Origin: Corticium candelabrum
Lineage: Eukaryota > Porifera > Homoscleromorpha > Homosclerophorida > Plakinidae
Assembly: GCF_963422355.1 (NCBI RefSeq)
Contig: NC_085101.1
Location: 2,510,701 to 2,574,700, forward strand
Reading direction: 5' to 3'
DNA: 64,000 nt
Shown here: piece after piece, positions 45,719 through 64,000 of the stretch
Position numbering within the stretch: position 1 is the first letter of the stretch
How the letters are laid out: every line of letters begins with the position of its first letter
The notes under the pieces: model-generated
Told to the model about the DNA's origin: nothing
Database searches by the model: none
Seen by the model: only the letters and a program-made list of their open reading frames with translations
Program-made: the position numbers and the translations under genes

Positions 45719-48700
45719 ATGAGTCAACCAAACAGACCCATCAAACCCTCCGTCGGCTCGACAAACTCTTCCCGACCTCAACCGGTGAAAGCAACGCAAC
45801 CCTTCACGCTCCGACAGCCAAGTCCGACGAAAAATCAAGCGACTGCCTCCACAACGTCGTCGACGAAGAAAAGTCCTCGCTCATCGCCGTCTCTTTTCAC
45901 TCCCGACCGTTTTAGTCCGCGCGGCCGTCTTCCGGCGGACAGCAGGTCATCACCAGAGCGGAGAAGCCCTGTAGCAGCTGTGCAAAGTCATCTTGCAAGC
46001 AACCGAGGTGAGCACGGAAAGCGGACGTTCGTTGCAGTGCGATTTCTCTATTGGATATTGCAGCTCGTGCATGTTTTGCGCCCTCCCACGCTTTTCTCTT
46101 CATTCGTATCGTTGTTATTTGCCGCAGATCGCTCACGCCCAGGTTTGTCTCAGCGTGTTACGTCACCTGGCAACAACACGTCTCTTCCAAGGACTGGCTC
46201 GCTTGATACTCTGTGTGTTAGCGGTGGGCGCTGTTCGAGTCCAGCGGTGCAACTGGTCACGCCCCGTGTTGTCAACAAATCGACTCAGGTGAGTTATCTG
46301 ATCGTGGTCGTCAATTTACCATAGTGAGGCTCAGGCGGAGAGCCTTGTCCGCCCTCCTTATGTATTGTCTACTGTATTGGGATCGAATTCACACGCTGTG
46401 ACACCAGTACACGTAACACTCAACGGATTCAAATGAAATAGTGGGAGGAGGGGGAGGGGGGAGAGCACTGTGTGATCCATATTTCCTTTCTGAAATTACA
46501 AATTCAATTAAATGTCTGAGAAATTACGGAAGACCGTCAGTAGAATGGGCAGGACAGTTTTGACTGGAACCTTGAAATCCAATCTGTGTCAGGTGGCTCT
46601 AGTATTGTGTTTGTGTTTCCCAATATCTCTCAGGCTATTGTAGTCAGAGAAGAGCACAAGTGTGGGCCAACTCATATGCAACACTTGCTTACTGGAGGTG
46701 TGAAAGAGTGATGTCACACATGATTGCAGGCTTCCAATGAGACAATCTGTAACATTTCTTTGACAGTCTGTAACATTTCTTAGACAGTCTGTAACAACTC
46801 CCAATGGGTGATACTGTCAGATAATTATGCAATTGCTATCTATCTACTATGATCCATCACTAATTTTTTTCTTGAAAGACAATGATTATAACAACCATTA
46901 GTCATCATAGTCACTCTGTGAGATTGATTTTGAACTGTAGCACATCTGTCAAGTATGAATGAGGCTTAAAGACTTTCAGTTGCTATTGGGTCAAACGTGA
47001 TATTAGCAGAGACATTCTTGTTCATGCTTAGATAGCAGGCTGTTGTATTATTGTATTGAAGCTCTACGAGACTGGGTGTAGTAGTAAGGTATGGACTAAT
47101 TGTAGCTGTTGCTTTCTTGGTGTGTTCAGCAAGGTGGAGGGTGATTAAACTATTTTGTAAACAGGATATACCAATACCAATTGTCTCTTTCTCTGGGTTA
47201 CCTTAATCTGCCTTAGCTGCCTGATAGTTGTCTAATCTGGATACTATATCAAGTAGTCCTAGAGTTCTGCTCTTGATTTCTTACAGTTTGTGTAGGCAAT
47301 TAGAGTAAGTAGCGGTTGGGGTTATGGCTGCTAGGCATGGCTATTGGTATTGAAGCCTACAGAGTGTTTCTAGTGTAGTTCTTAGCTGCTTTGCTGATGA
47401 ACAACACACGTAGCAAGGGGATGAGGTTTAATCATGAAGATGAGAAGTACCTCCACTAATAGTTATTACAGTCTACCAAAATGTTCGTCAAGTTAGATTT
47501 GATTTTTGGTATAGTAGTGCTTTGATGCCTGATTGCACTCAGACTAGAACACCGATGAAGCAAACTGCATTTGCTAGTAGTCTATATCAATGTAGCAAAA
47601 TATTGGCAGAGGGGGTGAGTGTTCTATTTCTACCATATTGTCTTCCTGTACTAAATTGTAGTTGATAGTGTTGTCCAAGTAACTTTAGTACAGTAGATCC
47701 TTGAATATCTGACCCCTACACATCAGACCCCTTGCGCATATCCAATTAGACTCTTGCATAGTCAACCCTCGCACTTTAGACCCCTTGCATGTCTGACCAT
47801 TTTTGCAAAGGAGATATGACATCGCAAGTCCATTTCACAAGAGCAGTGATGGCGACAAAAATACCAAGGCTTCTAGGATTAGTTTGGTGATTATAGCTTG
47901 CATGTATAATGCATATTATGTTTCTGTGCAATCATTTTATCACTGGCATGTTATACATGTTTCAAATTTCATACCATGTACTTACTGGGACTCCCAAAAA
48001 GTGAACTGGAACTGCGAGGTACAGTTGAAACTACGACGTGTCTGTTATCCGTTCTTATCACTTATTTATTCTTTTCACTTATCCCACCGATGTTCTTTTG
48101 TGGCTTGCCCAAAGTGGTCGGTCGGATGTGCGAGGAGCTACTGTCATGTAGAAATACTAAGAATGTAGATTAGATAGTTATGTATATTTAGTAAATACAA
48201 ATTTTGAGTTAGTGTACTTGGTTACTTGAAAAGATATAAACATTCGGCAGTTTTTGCCCCGACTATTTGATTCCCTACCATTTTATGAGTGCATGTACGC
48301 AGAATTTGTGTTGTGCAGTACTCAATCCTCTGAATGAACCATGCATTTCTATTGTAGCTGAAAAAATTCTTGATAGCAATGGAGCAGCTTGTAAGCAAGG
48401 TGTGAATTGTCTTGAAGAAATCTTGCTATGTATGTGGCAATTATGGGAGTACACAGATAGTGTAGATGCACTCCAAAGGGTACAGAGTGCCATTATTGTC
48501 GATATGGTGTCTCTGTGGCATTCAGTTGCAAGGTGTGAATGATTTGATTAAAATGGTTTGACTAACATGCCATGCCCCATCTTCCGTTTCTAATAAGGTG
48601 ACCTTAGTGGGACTCTATTTTTTGCAATAACAGTGTCCATTATTTTGTACTGATTTCATTTGATCGTATACTTCGTTTACACGAGCACTTGTAAGCGGGC

Positions 48701-51700
48701 CAGCCCGTGCTGTCTCAGCTTTTATGGTACGCGTATACGCGGGTCGAACCGAGCCGAACTGTGCTGGCACGGCTCGGTTCGGTATTTCTAGCCGGGCCAG
48801 CGTGCGCCAGCCCGGTCTGGCTCGGGTTAAGTACATCATGTAAACACATAACATTCTGGAAAACGGGCCGTGCATGCTCATTTGGTAGTCTCGCATAGCC
48901 AGACTGCTTTCTGTAGCGTCATAGTTTCGTGCGAAAATGGCACAAATAGCGTGGAGCGAGACGGAGACAATTATGAAGCGACCGAGATGAGCAAGAAGTT
49001 TAGCTTTGAAACTCAGTTGCTGCATGAGCACAACAGTCGCCTGGTGATAGATCTACGACGTCTCGTATATGTCCTTTGCATTCTTGATATAAAGCCATAG
49101 AGAAAAATGCGAGCAACTTGGCTTCTGTCTGTTGTAAACGTAAGCTAACGCGAGCTATGTCAAGCTCAAGTAACTAACACACGTTAGTGACACGCATTGG
49201 CTTCCTTCTACGGAGTGTGTTGTGTAAACGCAGGCTGGAATACTGGGCTGGCGCAGCTCGCTTGACTCGGCTCGCCATGCGTGCTCATGTAAACGGGTTA
49301 TTCGTTCACAATGGCATGATATTTTATGCTGTTGCTTGAAATGTTTGTTCTATGCCTGTGTAATTGAATATTCTATCTGTGATGTTTGTTTGGGTCTTCC
49401 TTCATCTTGCTGGATCTACACATTTACAAGTGTATTTCTTGAACTAATTAAATATGGAGCAAGTAGTTGACTTAGCCAAGAATTTGCCTACCAATTATTC
49501 TTGTGCATTGCGCTCAATAAAAAGCATCATACTGTCGTTGACGTCTAGTTTGAGGCCCAAGCTTCAATTCACAATTTGCCATCAATGATTTTAGTGGTAC
49601 TTTACATGGTTTGTCTTCTGTTTGTTGAATAAAATTTCTAGGTATTATGAAGGTTTTCTTACACAACTCCCAACTTGCTTAACGGCTGTTTGGTATGTCT
49701 TCAAGACCCGTGGCGCAGACACTACAGTACAGACGTAGACTAATACAGACAGAAGGCCTGGTTCATTGACACGGGCATGCATACACAGACTTGCAACATG
49801 CATACATAACTGATGTATGAAAATTGTATTGTAGGAAAGCCACTGTATAGCAGACATAACTATATTTTTATCCGAATGGCATCATTCTATTGCCTGATTA
49901 TGTATTTTAATTAACTTGTTGTATGGCAGAACCTCAATATAACGAATCGCAAGGAACCGCTTTTGTTGTAGTTTGGGTTCGTAATAGTCAAATGCATTTG
50001 GGCTACTGTTGTGTAAGGTAATGGGATGCATGGCCATGCAACGCTATGCTGTAAGTTGCCTACGAGTAAACATTGCCTACAAGTTGATCAATGTATTTTT
50101 TGACAAGCTGATTCTTCTGCTTTGGAATTGTTGCAAGCGTATGGAAGGAGTGTAAGTCCCTACCTGGCAGGCACGTCCTTTTGTCTTGTTTTTCTCCACC
50201 TCGCTCATAATTTTCACTTTTTTGGGAGGGACAAGGACTAATGCTTAGACATGACGTAGGCCCAATGATTTACGTGTAAATACATTCTGAGATCTGCTGG
50301 TTAGGCGGTAGCTGCTGTTTGCAGGCAACAATGCAGGAAATGTGCTCGGTCATATCGCCCATTACGTTATATCAAAGTCATCGACTTGTTGTATGTGCAC
50401 ATCAAGACTCGTTATGTTGAGGATTTGTTGTATTGAGGTTTGTTATTTTGAGGCTCCACTTTAGTATAGTACAGGTTGTGAAGCATCTGAGATCATCCAC
50501 TTTTCTAGCCTTGTACCAGACTCTCTCACACTGTTTTCGTGGTTCCCCTATGACACAGTGCCAAGAGGGTCTAGGCTTTCCTGCCTACTTTGTTTATCAC
50601 CTAGTGTCACCCCTAATTACAAGGTAATGGACACTAAATACATCCTTTCTTTAAATAAACAGGTGGTGGTTTCCTAAAGAAAACGATGGCACACACACTG
50701 TTTATCATTCAGGCACCATGTAGTGTGACTGGAAAGCAAATCATTGACAGTGCGCTTCCCTGCTTTCGATTCACATTATGTGAAGCTGTAAAACCAGTGT
50801 TCTAGAGTCGGCTGTAGCTTGAAACAGTGTTACTCTGCTAGTTCCCAAGTAAAGTGCAAATCTGGAAATCGATCAAACTGAGTTCTGACAAACATTGTAA
50901 TGAAAAACATCAACTGTAGAAGAACAACCGAATTTAAAGAATCAATGCTGTCGTGTGACTTACATTTGGATAAAGTGTAGGAAGGAGAAATGACAGAGTT
51001 TATTGCTACCGCTCAAACGTCTACTGTGGACAATGCTATGACAGTAATTCTATAAGATTTTTTCTCATCCAGAGAAATTTCATGTGAAACGGGAAGGTCA
51101 TAGTAAGCTAATCATATTGGCAATCTATATATCTTTGACATACCATCTTCTAATAGCATATGGTGAACATGAAGAATCCAGAATCTCCAGCATTTCTTGT
51201 GTCATGCGGGAACCGGGTACCATAGTGCAAAGGGGTCTGGTATGAGGCTAATTTTTCATCATGATGTACAGTAGCCCCCTCTTGGAGGACCACTTAAGTT
51301 TCCATCAAAGTGGCCTCTCAAAAGGGGTGGTCTCTCATCAGGGAACTGTTTTTGTTGAACTCGTTAATTAAGTTGTGTGCTACATCTGTATTTAGTTTTC
51401 TACAGTGCACTGTACAGTACATATACAAACAACAAGAACAAGAACAAGAACAAGAAACAACAACACTGAACCACTCCCATACAACTCTGTCCAAATCTTC
51501 ATAGCACAACTTTCTAACCTTGCTGTAATTTCTCTCTGCTCGACCTGGTTTCCCATTGCTGTCTAATGCTTTTTTTGTTCCCGTAATTCTTTGAATTATT
51601 GGCTTACTTACACCGAGATCTTCAGCGATTGAGCGACACAAACGGCCTTATTTTATCTTGTCTAGCACAGCTATCTTTTCATGAACGGCTAGGATCTTGC

Positions 51701-54700
51701 ATTTTTGAGATGACATTTGGCTACTTCTCTACGCACAAGTGTTACTGTACTGTGGTTGATTGTGACGACACTCTTTTCGTTATACATACCCAAATGTATC
51801 AGTGCAGTGGCAGAGACAGGCAATGCTAAGTGGTCGCTCAAGGCAGGGACACATGACAAGTTTGAACCTACTTTGGTGGTTGCTGGTCGCGTTAGAGGGG
51901 TGGTCGCTGAAGAGGGTTACGTGCAATACAAATTTTGTCAGTGCCAAGCCAAACTGGTCGTAAACAAGAGGTGGTTGCTCATGAGGGTGATTGTCCAAGA
52001 GGGGAACTAATTTATGACTTATGTTTCGGGCTGGACACAAACCTTATGAACTACCTTTTATCTATAGACGTTAGTAGAACAATTTCTAAATGCATAGCTG
52101 CTGGCAACTTGCTGTTTCCGAAATCATTAATTAATCATAGCCAACACTATTTTCTGTATTTGTTTACCCAGTGATTGTTTTTGTCTGCTTGTTTTTGGAG
52201 CATTGTCGTGCAACATGTATGTTCCTATTCCAGCACGGTTGTTGAGTTCCTATGTGCACTGACACTAAGTGTTACCATATGGGGTGAGATGCGAACTCAT
52301 AAATTTTAACACAATCCAAGGCATATGTGTAGTTGTCACCGTGTATGGAGAGAATTAATCTTTATGCACAGAGTGGAATAGAGACAATGTTTTGTCTATT
52401 TTGTACTTTAGCAAATGAGGTTGACTGACATTTTACATTGTGGACATTCATTCTTATGTGATTTCACAATCCAGTCATGTAATTATCGACATAATTAGTT
52501 CAACTTCTTTATTGATAGCATCATATTTACTACTGTATTTTTTATTTGCTATCAAAATATAAACTGTTATAGTATTACAGTATTGCCGTTTATTAAATAG
52601 ATTTTGCCTGCTGCTTTTTTTATCAATTGTCAAGACATTTCAGTTATTGATTTCCTATTCCCTGCCATTCATGCTGTATCTATTACTTCTTGACCAGTAA
52701 CGCAGTATATCCAATCAAAGCAATATCGTGTTTAGTCATGAACACCAGTTTGTCGGTCAATGACCGATGACTGACCATTATATTCCACTCTGAATTGCAT
52801 TTTTGTTGAGCATTGTAGCAGTTGTGAATGCAGAATGGAAAAGTGGCTCTAAACTTCTGTACCTTTGCGTAACGAATTTGACTTGGAGCGAATAGTGATG
52901 GAGTAGCTTTGAATTGAAAATCAAGCCTAATAGGTTGAACCATGCTATTTTGAATTGTTGAGATGGTTTTGCAACTACCATGTGTACCTAGTTAAAGATG
53001 TATTAAATTGCTTGTTGGGTTGTTGCAGTTCCAGTTTTAGAACAAGTTTGTTTTGTAACGCCCTTTGACCATCTTAATCCTATTTTGCCGTCAACGTTGT
53101 CTTGTTAATGGTTGACCACTCATTGTTCAACACTATGACCTCATTTGTTAGTCACAGGATGCTAAGCCATAGTGTTTTGACCTGGTTTTCGGAGCATGTG
53201 TCTTTTATTAGCAGTAGAGTTTAGAGTAGCAATTTTCCAAAATGTGCTATTGAAGGTTACTTGGCTTTCAGCATTGACATACACATGTTTTCAATTTTCT
53301 TACATTTTTGTTAACGTACAATAAGGGAATCGAGTGATACTTACGATCTGTGATTGCTAACCAGTTTTAGCCCATATGATGCACTGTTTGTTTAGTTGAT
53401 TGCATGGTTTCTCGTGTTATCAACAACATTTATTAAGCAATTAGTACAGAGCACTAGTGCTTGCACTTGGATGTATCTCAACAAGTAGCAGTTGACATTG
53501 GTTTACTGTTAGGGTAGTAAATGGTGATTGCTACAGAAAGGCTTTACAATATGGATTGTGTGGTGATATGCTTAAGGTTCTTCAATGTCTGGTAAACGTA
53601 TTGCATATTGGGTAATTGCAAAGCCATAGAGTTGCTAACTTGGTAGGGGTAGCGATGATTATGTAATTTGTCTGTTTCTTGGGGTTAAGGTAGCTAGTAA
53701 TTTGTCTGTTTCCTGGGGTTAAGGTAGCTAGTCCGTTATATGTCTTGTTGCCTGCAGACATCTCCCGAAGATTTGGTAGAGATGCCACAGTTACACAAGA
53801 GGTCAAACTCATTGGGCAGTGCCGACTACAGAGAGGTCAGAATCATTTGTGTATATATAGGATTACTACTACGGACATTCACCAGTCAGTCTTTCTAGAA
53901 ACTTCGACAAAACTGCCAACGAGAGAGACACAGCACGATAACGCCTGTTCAAGGAAATCACCAGTCATTGCAGTTGCCACCATTATCAAGACAGTCGCCG
54001 ATCATTAGTGTGCCCATGCAGTACTTGGGGAAGAACATGAGATGTAGCCTTGAGGGATTGAACAAGGAAGTAGAGAACTTGGTGTCGAGCTTTAACGACA
54101 TGAAAAACAGAGTACGTCGTGACACGTTAAAGTTTGTGTACACATTTGTAGTAGTTTTGTCTGTTTGGTGGTTGTTTGTGTGGTGATAGTAGGAATAATA
54201 GGAGATACTAGAGATTGTCTGTGATGAAATGAAAGTTACAGTTGGGTTCTAGTTTTGGTGCTTTTAACTTTGCACTAGAACACATTTTTGTGCAGTCGTC
54301 CTGTTGCATGTTTGCAGCTATTTGAGTTTGCCTAAATCGGTCATGTCTCTCTATTTGTGCTGCTACACGATTTCAGGTTTTCTAGGTCTGTGGTTTTAAT
54401 GGAACATCGTTACGTACTAACGGAGTGCCAGTTTCATGTTGGAGACAAAATTTTTGAGTTTGAAAATGGTGATGCCCAAATAGCAGCAATGATGTCGACA
54501 CCTGTTTTAAGTTTTTTTTCTTTTGTCTGTTGTTGAGTTTGTCCAGACACTGAAAGTCATGTATTTTTAACTGGATGTTGCTTGTTTTGTTGCTTGAAGG
54601 TAACTACTGTGGTAACCTTAGATCACTGTTGGATCTACTTGTCGATGTTTGCTTGCAGTGTATGACATGTGGTGCATGATTCTGGTTGGATGTTAAGCAA

Positions 54701-55159
54701 ATCAGCTTATGTCTGTCTGAGATTATTGGAATGGGATCAGACACTAATATACTAGGAAGTGATTGCAATAGTTGCTTGTATCAAGTAAAATACTGAATTG
54801 AGTTGTGTACCTTAAGGGTACTAGTGTACTGCAGTCCATTTGGACTGCTGTTTCAACGTCTTGTCTCAGCCAGTTGCTCAAGTCATGGTTGTGAACCTTC
54901 TGGTTTATGTCTCAATAACGAACACTTTGTTGTGTCTAAATTTTCTAAACTGTTAGCGTACTGAGGGGCTCTTCTTTTGTGCCATCTGGTTGAGAGACCA
55001 TACCTGCAGTCTTGAAGAGCTTAGCTGTTTTCACAGTCACCTGCTGGCCTTTAACTGAGTTACCAAATGGACAAGAAGCTCAAGTTCTGACATAACAAAA
55101 CAATTGGTTGGGACAGATGTTGATGTTGGGACAGCAGTAATCATAGTTCATGTACTTTT

Positions 55160-55236
<77 letters not shown>

Positions 55237-58110
55237 GCTTGTGTGTGTGTGTGTGTGCATGCATGTGCATGTGCACGTGTGTGCGTGTGCATGTACATGC
55301 GTGTGCAGGTGCGTGCATGCGTGCGTGTGTGCAGGTATGCATACGTGTGCAGCATAATTTGGCGTTATTTCTTGCTGATCTCGATATACATATTCAAATG
55401 TATTGTTGTTAGTCAACCTGTTGTTTCCTCTCTTGTATCTGTCTTTTGTCAATGTTGCGATCAGTTTTTGTTGTGTAGCTTTCCCAGAGATTTATTCTGT
55501 AGTTACATTATGTATTATGTATCTTGTGTAGCCGCTGACACCTGACGGTCGGAAGCCTCCTGTTATGCCAATCCTACGAAGGCAACATAGTGTAGACGTG
55601 GAAACTCAGACCCGATTACAAGATCTCTCACTGGACGCCGGAAGCGATTTCGATTATGGAATCTCAATGGGCATTTCGCCTGTAACACTCACCATCCAAC
55701 AGTCATCCGTGTCGTCGCCACTCTCATTGGGTCGGTCAGAATCTGTTGGAAACGAGTCGCCGGAGCAGTCAGTGTCGTACGGCAAACTTCCGCCGGCATC
55801 TCCAAAGTGTTCGTTTGCGAGAGATCCCCCGATTGGATTGGAGCGAGTCGTCATGATACAGGAATTTCGGTCAGTTTACTTTAGAGTAAGATAAGCATGA
55901 TGTATGTAGCACAAGTTATTATTACAAGCATGATGTATGTAGCACAAGTTATTATTACAAGACCTGTCCACACTAGACAGTAGATATGCGGATCCGATCT
56001 GCATTCGATCGTGATCTGTTCACTTTTTTCTGATACCCAATTCACTTTTGACTGATACAGGTTCCATTACAATTAAAGCTGGTTCACAATATGCGACAGA
56101 GAGTAATCTGTTCCGTTCAACCACATCAAAGGCGTCACTTGAGACGGATTGTGGACGGATTGCTTGACATAGTATTGACAGATGGATACATAGAATCGAT
56201 TCTATTTTGTCCGCTCCGTCGGAAGTTGACGGACTGCAACAGGAAATGATTAGGTACTGTTACGTAATCAGGGCAGTACAAAACGAGGATGATGCAATCA
56301 TGCAGCACAGGAATGGTAATTATCAGAACGATATGTACACGTATTGTGAAGACAATGGAGAGCTGCCCGTCACGATCTGTCACATCTCCGTCGCATATTG
56401 TGAATCAGCCTTTAGTCTTGATCTACATCCACAGATGGTTTTATTCCTATTTGAATCGGATCCTTTGAATTCCATTTCTCATAGGTATGTGTTGACTTGA
56501 CCTTCTTGTGCCTTAGTGTACAAAGTGCAGTACAGGGTGCTTGTACGCCAAAGAATAGGGTCCGAAGAACGTCCAGGGTAGATGGCTAAGAACACACTAG
56601 CCTGTTGTAAGAACGTCAAGTGACTGTGTGTGCACAGTGTGCAGTGTATGTGTAGACTTTTGCTTCGACAGCAGTCTTCCTGATCACTACACGAGGAGGA
56701 CGAAACCAATCAACTCCTTTTTTCTTGCATGTACTCTCGTTCCCTCATGCAGAGCAAGTTGTGCGCATCTCTTGACACTTGTACAATACCAGCGGCCCAT
56801 TACTGAATACAAGTTTACACATGTACGTGGTTTATGATACTTCCATGCGCTCTAGCTGAAATAGAACGTGTTGGGCTAGCACCGATGCCTGACTCATGTG
56901 ATAAGATGTTTTTCAGCATTCGAGCACCCTGTAGCAGATTTGCAGTAATGTTTAACCCTTAACTGTGTGTCTGTTGTTATTCACTTCCTTGAGCATGTAG
57001 AAACTGTGTTAAGCAGGTTTTCCTGATACCCAACTAACCCACAAACATGTCCATTGTTTTCTGATACACTGGTGACAGTGTTCTACCCTTTTGGAGTGGT
57101 GTTCGGGTATCTGCTGCATTGAAGGGCGTGGTTTGTTTCTAGTTTAGATAAGTAGACAACTCCCGGAATTTCAAGCATCGTTGCAAAACAGACCAGAGGC
57201 ATCAAACAGAATGTATCACATCGTTGATGGTTGATGATCTGAAAGAATGGACTAAAAAAGCTGCAACTTCTGTCAGCAGTGGGGAACTATGTTGCCCAGT
57301 CTCACATTTATACTATGCTAGCCTCTACCCGGCAATCTGAGCTCACACTGTAGGCAGTGGAAATCGAACCTGCCCCGCACCGATTCAACTTCCAGTCTGT
57401 AGCATGATGCAACTTCCTTCAGGGAACATAGCCCACCCAAGTCGAGTCCCCAAGTGGGGTGTCTAGCGAGTTAACTTGTGAGTGCAGGCGCAAGCCAGTC
57501 GAAATCGGCGAGTCGATCCGTCCATTCATACGGACGGATGGATGGACGAAGACACCCACCTTCTATTGCTCCTTAGCTTGGAGCAAGTAGAACACTAACT
57601 AGAACATGTGGAGTGATGGTCGATCTCGACAACCTCCCACCAATGTGGGCAGAACCCTTATGTGATATATTTGACAGGGTCTGCACTTGTTCCATCAACT
57701 TCAGTGTGGATTCTTGTGATTCAGATACGATCACGATCATCGGGTACCTGATTCAATCTGGATCCGTTTCTGATGTAGTGTGGACACGGCTTACATATTG
57801 CATAAGATAATTCTAAATTCAAGTGTGTTGTATGTGCAACAGTGCTGATGCTGTTGTTGATTATGATACTGGGTATGCACGTTTTGTGGTGTATTGTTCT
57901 CTTACATATTGTCTTCTTGATAGGAGAGCAACGACCACGACCTGTTTCGTGGAAGAAGGCCCGGATCCTTCTAAGGTCGGTTTCGTATTGAAGAGTGACG
58001 ACAGCACACCGTTTTTACGCATTCCGGCCAAACGGCCTATTGGTCCAGTCGTAAAGGGGCCGCTTACAAATAAGAGTGTCAGTCCGCAAGCCACCGCTGT
58101 CAGCCAATAA
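45719..58110 (+). CDS. FAM117/GLCCI1-like protein, six exons
   Basis: Exons are 45719-46007, 46128-46288, 53758-53835, 53899-54111, 55532-55869 and 57924-58110 (TAA). All borders are GT-AG and the phases sum to 421 residues. Family landmarks appear in order: a Ser/Pro-rich N-terminus (MSQPNRPIKPSVGS), RTGSLDTL, VNKSTQ joined to T, LHKRSNSLGSADYRE continuing into KLRQNCQRERH...TPVQGNH, CSLEGLNKEVENLV, LRRQHSVDVETQT, FARDPPIGLERVVMIQE and a C-terminal PDPSKVGFVLKS. These match the conserved blocks of vertebrate FAM117A/B and GLCCI1, which are Ser-rich, largely disordered phosphoproteins of poorly known function. An alternative in-frame ATG lies at 45620. Intron 2 (7.5 kb) holds several transposon fragments. 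The gene is divergent from the SPRY gene and is followed 437 bp later by the ACOT-like gene on the same strand. Confidence 0.88.
47691..48143. mobile_element. pogo/Tigger-like MITE in FAM117-like intron 2
   Basis: CAGTAGATCCTTGAATATCT at the left (preceded by TA) and the complement of CAGTAGCTCCTCGCACATCC at the right form imperfect TIRs with the CAGT start typical of pogo/Tigger elements. No intact ORF. TA is not preserved on the right. Confidence 0.6.
48669..49299. mobile_element. MITE, family A relative, with nested motif
   Basis: The left CTTCGTTTACACGAGCAC and right GTGCTCATGTAAACGGGT are inverted. GC-rich inner blocks (CCGAGCCGAACTGTGCTGGC) match those of the element at 17413-17846. 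The motif TAGTCTCGCATAGCCAGAC lies inside at 48890. Confidence 0.7.
49927..50462. mobile_element. pogo/Tigger-like MITE in FAM117-like intron 2
   Basis: The left CAGAACCTCAATATAACGAA and right GTTATTTTGAGGCTCCACTT are imperfect inverted ends. A second inverted GTTATGTTGAGG block lies just inside. No transposase ORF remains. Confidence 0.6.
51269..52009 (-). mobile_element. Tigger-like element remnant with HTH fragment
   Basis: The left end CAGTAGCCCCCTCTTGGAGG is preceded by TA. The right end has TGTCCAAGAGGGGAACTA, inverted to it. On the minus strand at about 51470-51641 the text IAEDLGVSKPIIQRITGT, then KLCYEDLDRVVWEWF, matches the N-terminal HTH and CENP-B-like DNA-binding region of pogo/Tigger transposases. 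The DDE domain is absent and an (AAGAAC)n repeat interrupts the frame, so it is a deletion derivative. Confidence 0.75.
52010..53757. other. Remainder of FAM117-like intron 2
   Basis: No exon was recognised. A 36 bp direct duplication (AATTTGTCTGTTTC, then TGGGGTTAAGGTAGCTAGT) lies at about 53660-53731, just before exon 3. Confidence 0.5.
55160..55340. repeat. GT microsatellite (FAM117-like intron 4)
   Basis: A long (GT)n tract with GC/CATG interruptions towards the 3' side. Overlapping ORFs are artefacts. Confidence 0.97.
55895..55961 (+). repeat. 33 bp tandem duplication
   Basis: GCATGATGTATGTAGCACAA plus TTATTATTACAA occurs twice back to back, just after exon 5 of the FAM117-like gene. 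Confidence 0.85.
56077..56416. mobile_element. ~340 bp MITE, family B
   Basis: AAAGCTGGTTCACAATATGC at the left and GCATATTGTGAATCAGCCTTT at the right are inverted, in intron 5 of the FAM117-like gene. The ends match the family of 36663-36816. Confidence 0.8.
57200..57600 (-). repeat. Repeat with tRNA B-box-like sequence
   Basis: The minus strand has GGTTCGATTTCC (about 57359-57370), a good B box. The upstream A-box candidate (TGGGCTATGTTCC) is weak. It may be a SINE fragment. Confidence 0.3.
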
Positions 58111-58546
58111 GTTCACAGTCGACGTCATCGGGTTTCTATTAGAGTTACTATATATGATATCCAATATGTATGACTATAGTATATTACTGCAACTTCACTG
58201 TTGGAGGGCAGGGCATCTTACTTGCAGTTCGAGTTGTGTATTCATATTTCATTCTAATGTTTATTCATACAGAGTATAGCTGATAGCATTGTACATGCTA
58301 TATTTTGGGTAAGACCTACAAGTAACTCAACAGACAATATTACAACAAATGCTAAGCAATATGAAGCAGTGAAATCAATCAGAGTGTGCCTCGTATTCCC
58401 CGCGTGTCTGCGCCATGAAAGTCCCGGACACTTGCACTCTCACATTGGTATTGGCTTCGTGTGATCGTCGATCGTCGTCAGAGTGCGTGGATTGGGCTTG
58501 AGAGACACTCGTGGTTCTGTTCTGTCGGTTGCAGTCGATTGTAGGG

Positions 58547-63865
<5,319 letters not shown>

Positions 63866-64000
63866 GTTTGCAAAATATTCTCTGCGATATCAATATTTGT
63901 TGCTATTGAAAAACCTTGAAGTGTGAATAGTCAAGAGGTTTATAATAACTCAATGAACCAAATAATCAAAACAAGAAAGGCATTATTAGCTTTCATACAT

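Noticed and set aside
45661..45915. Alternative-frame ORF overlapping exon 1 of the FAM117-like gene
   Set aside because: It overlaps the conserved frame and has no family landmarks or in-phase exons.
48267..48542. A possible extra FAM117-like exon or an independent gene in intron 2
   Set aside because: It is a 92-codon stretch without splice borders or recognisable motifs, and the phases of exons 2 and 3 already join.

Overview
This 64 kb window looks like nuclear DNA of an early-branching animal, most likely a sponge. That is an inference: genes are split by short GT-AG introns (many 50-170 nt), one family is a Kelch/Cys-rich/transmembrane/TKL-type receptor kinase in tandem, clear animal orthologues are present (FAM117/GLCCI1-like, ACOT11/12-like, SPRYD3-like), and most of the rest is transposon-derived with long CA/GT microsatellites. 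No rRNA, functional tRNA, CRISPR or bacterial operon structure was seen.

Layout. 1-1.9 kb: 3' part of a receptor kinase. 2-11.5 kb: repeats, including a 997 bp element with 136 bp terminal inverted repeats (TIRs) enclosing a PHD-finger ORF, a tRNA-derived SINE and a hAT transposase remnant. 12.9-16.5 kb: a second, full-length copy of the kinase, broken by a stop and two frameshifts and carrying DFD in place of DFG. 17.4-37.2 kb: a transposon-dense stretch. It holds an inverted pair of long repeats with iterated GAGGTCGGTC motifs, a compact Ty3/gypsy-type LTR retroelement (20.1-24.6 kb) with a MITE inside pol, a four-unit ~358 bp AT-rich tandem array, a fragment of a HECT-associated multicopy gene, a minisatellite, and an integrase-core pseudogene (28.5-30.3 kb).

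37.7-42.5 kb: short phase-0 coiled-coil exons in a duplicated five-exon block, followed by exons of an unrecognised globular domain that may belong to the same gene. 43.1-43.8 kb: exons of an unrecognised gene. 44.0-44.9 kb (minus): a two-exon SPRY protein. It is head-to-head with a six-exon FAM117-like gene (45.7-58.1 kb, plus) whose 7.5 kb second intron holds several pogo/Tigger-like deletion derivatives. 58.5-63.9 kb: the first six exons of an acyl-CoA thioesterase (ACOT11/12-like) running off the right edge.

The intact single-copy genes (SPRY, FAM117-like, ACOT-like) splice with consistent reading phase across every junction. Most other conserved ORFs are transposon-derived and broken, several by a single missing base in or next to a short homopolymer. 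That leaves open whether some breaks are assembly errors rather than real decay.
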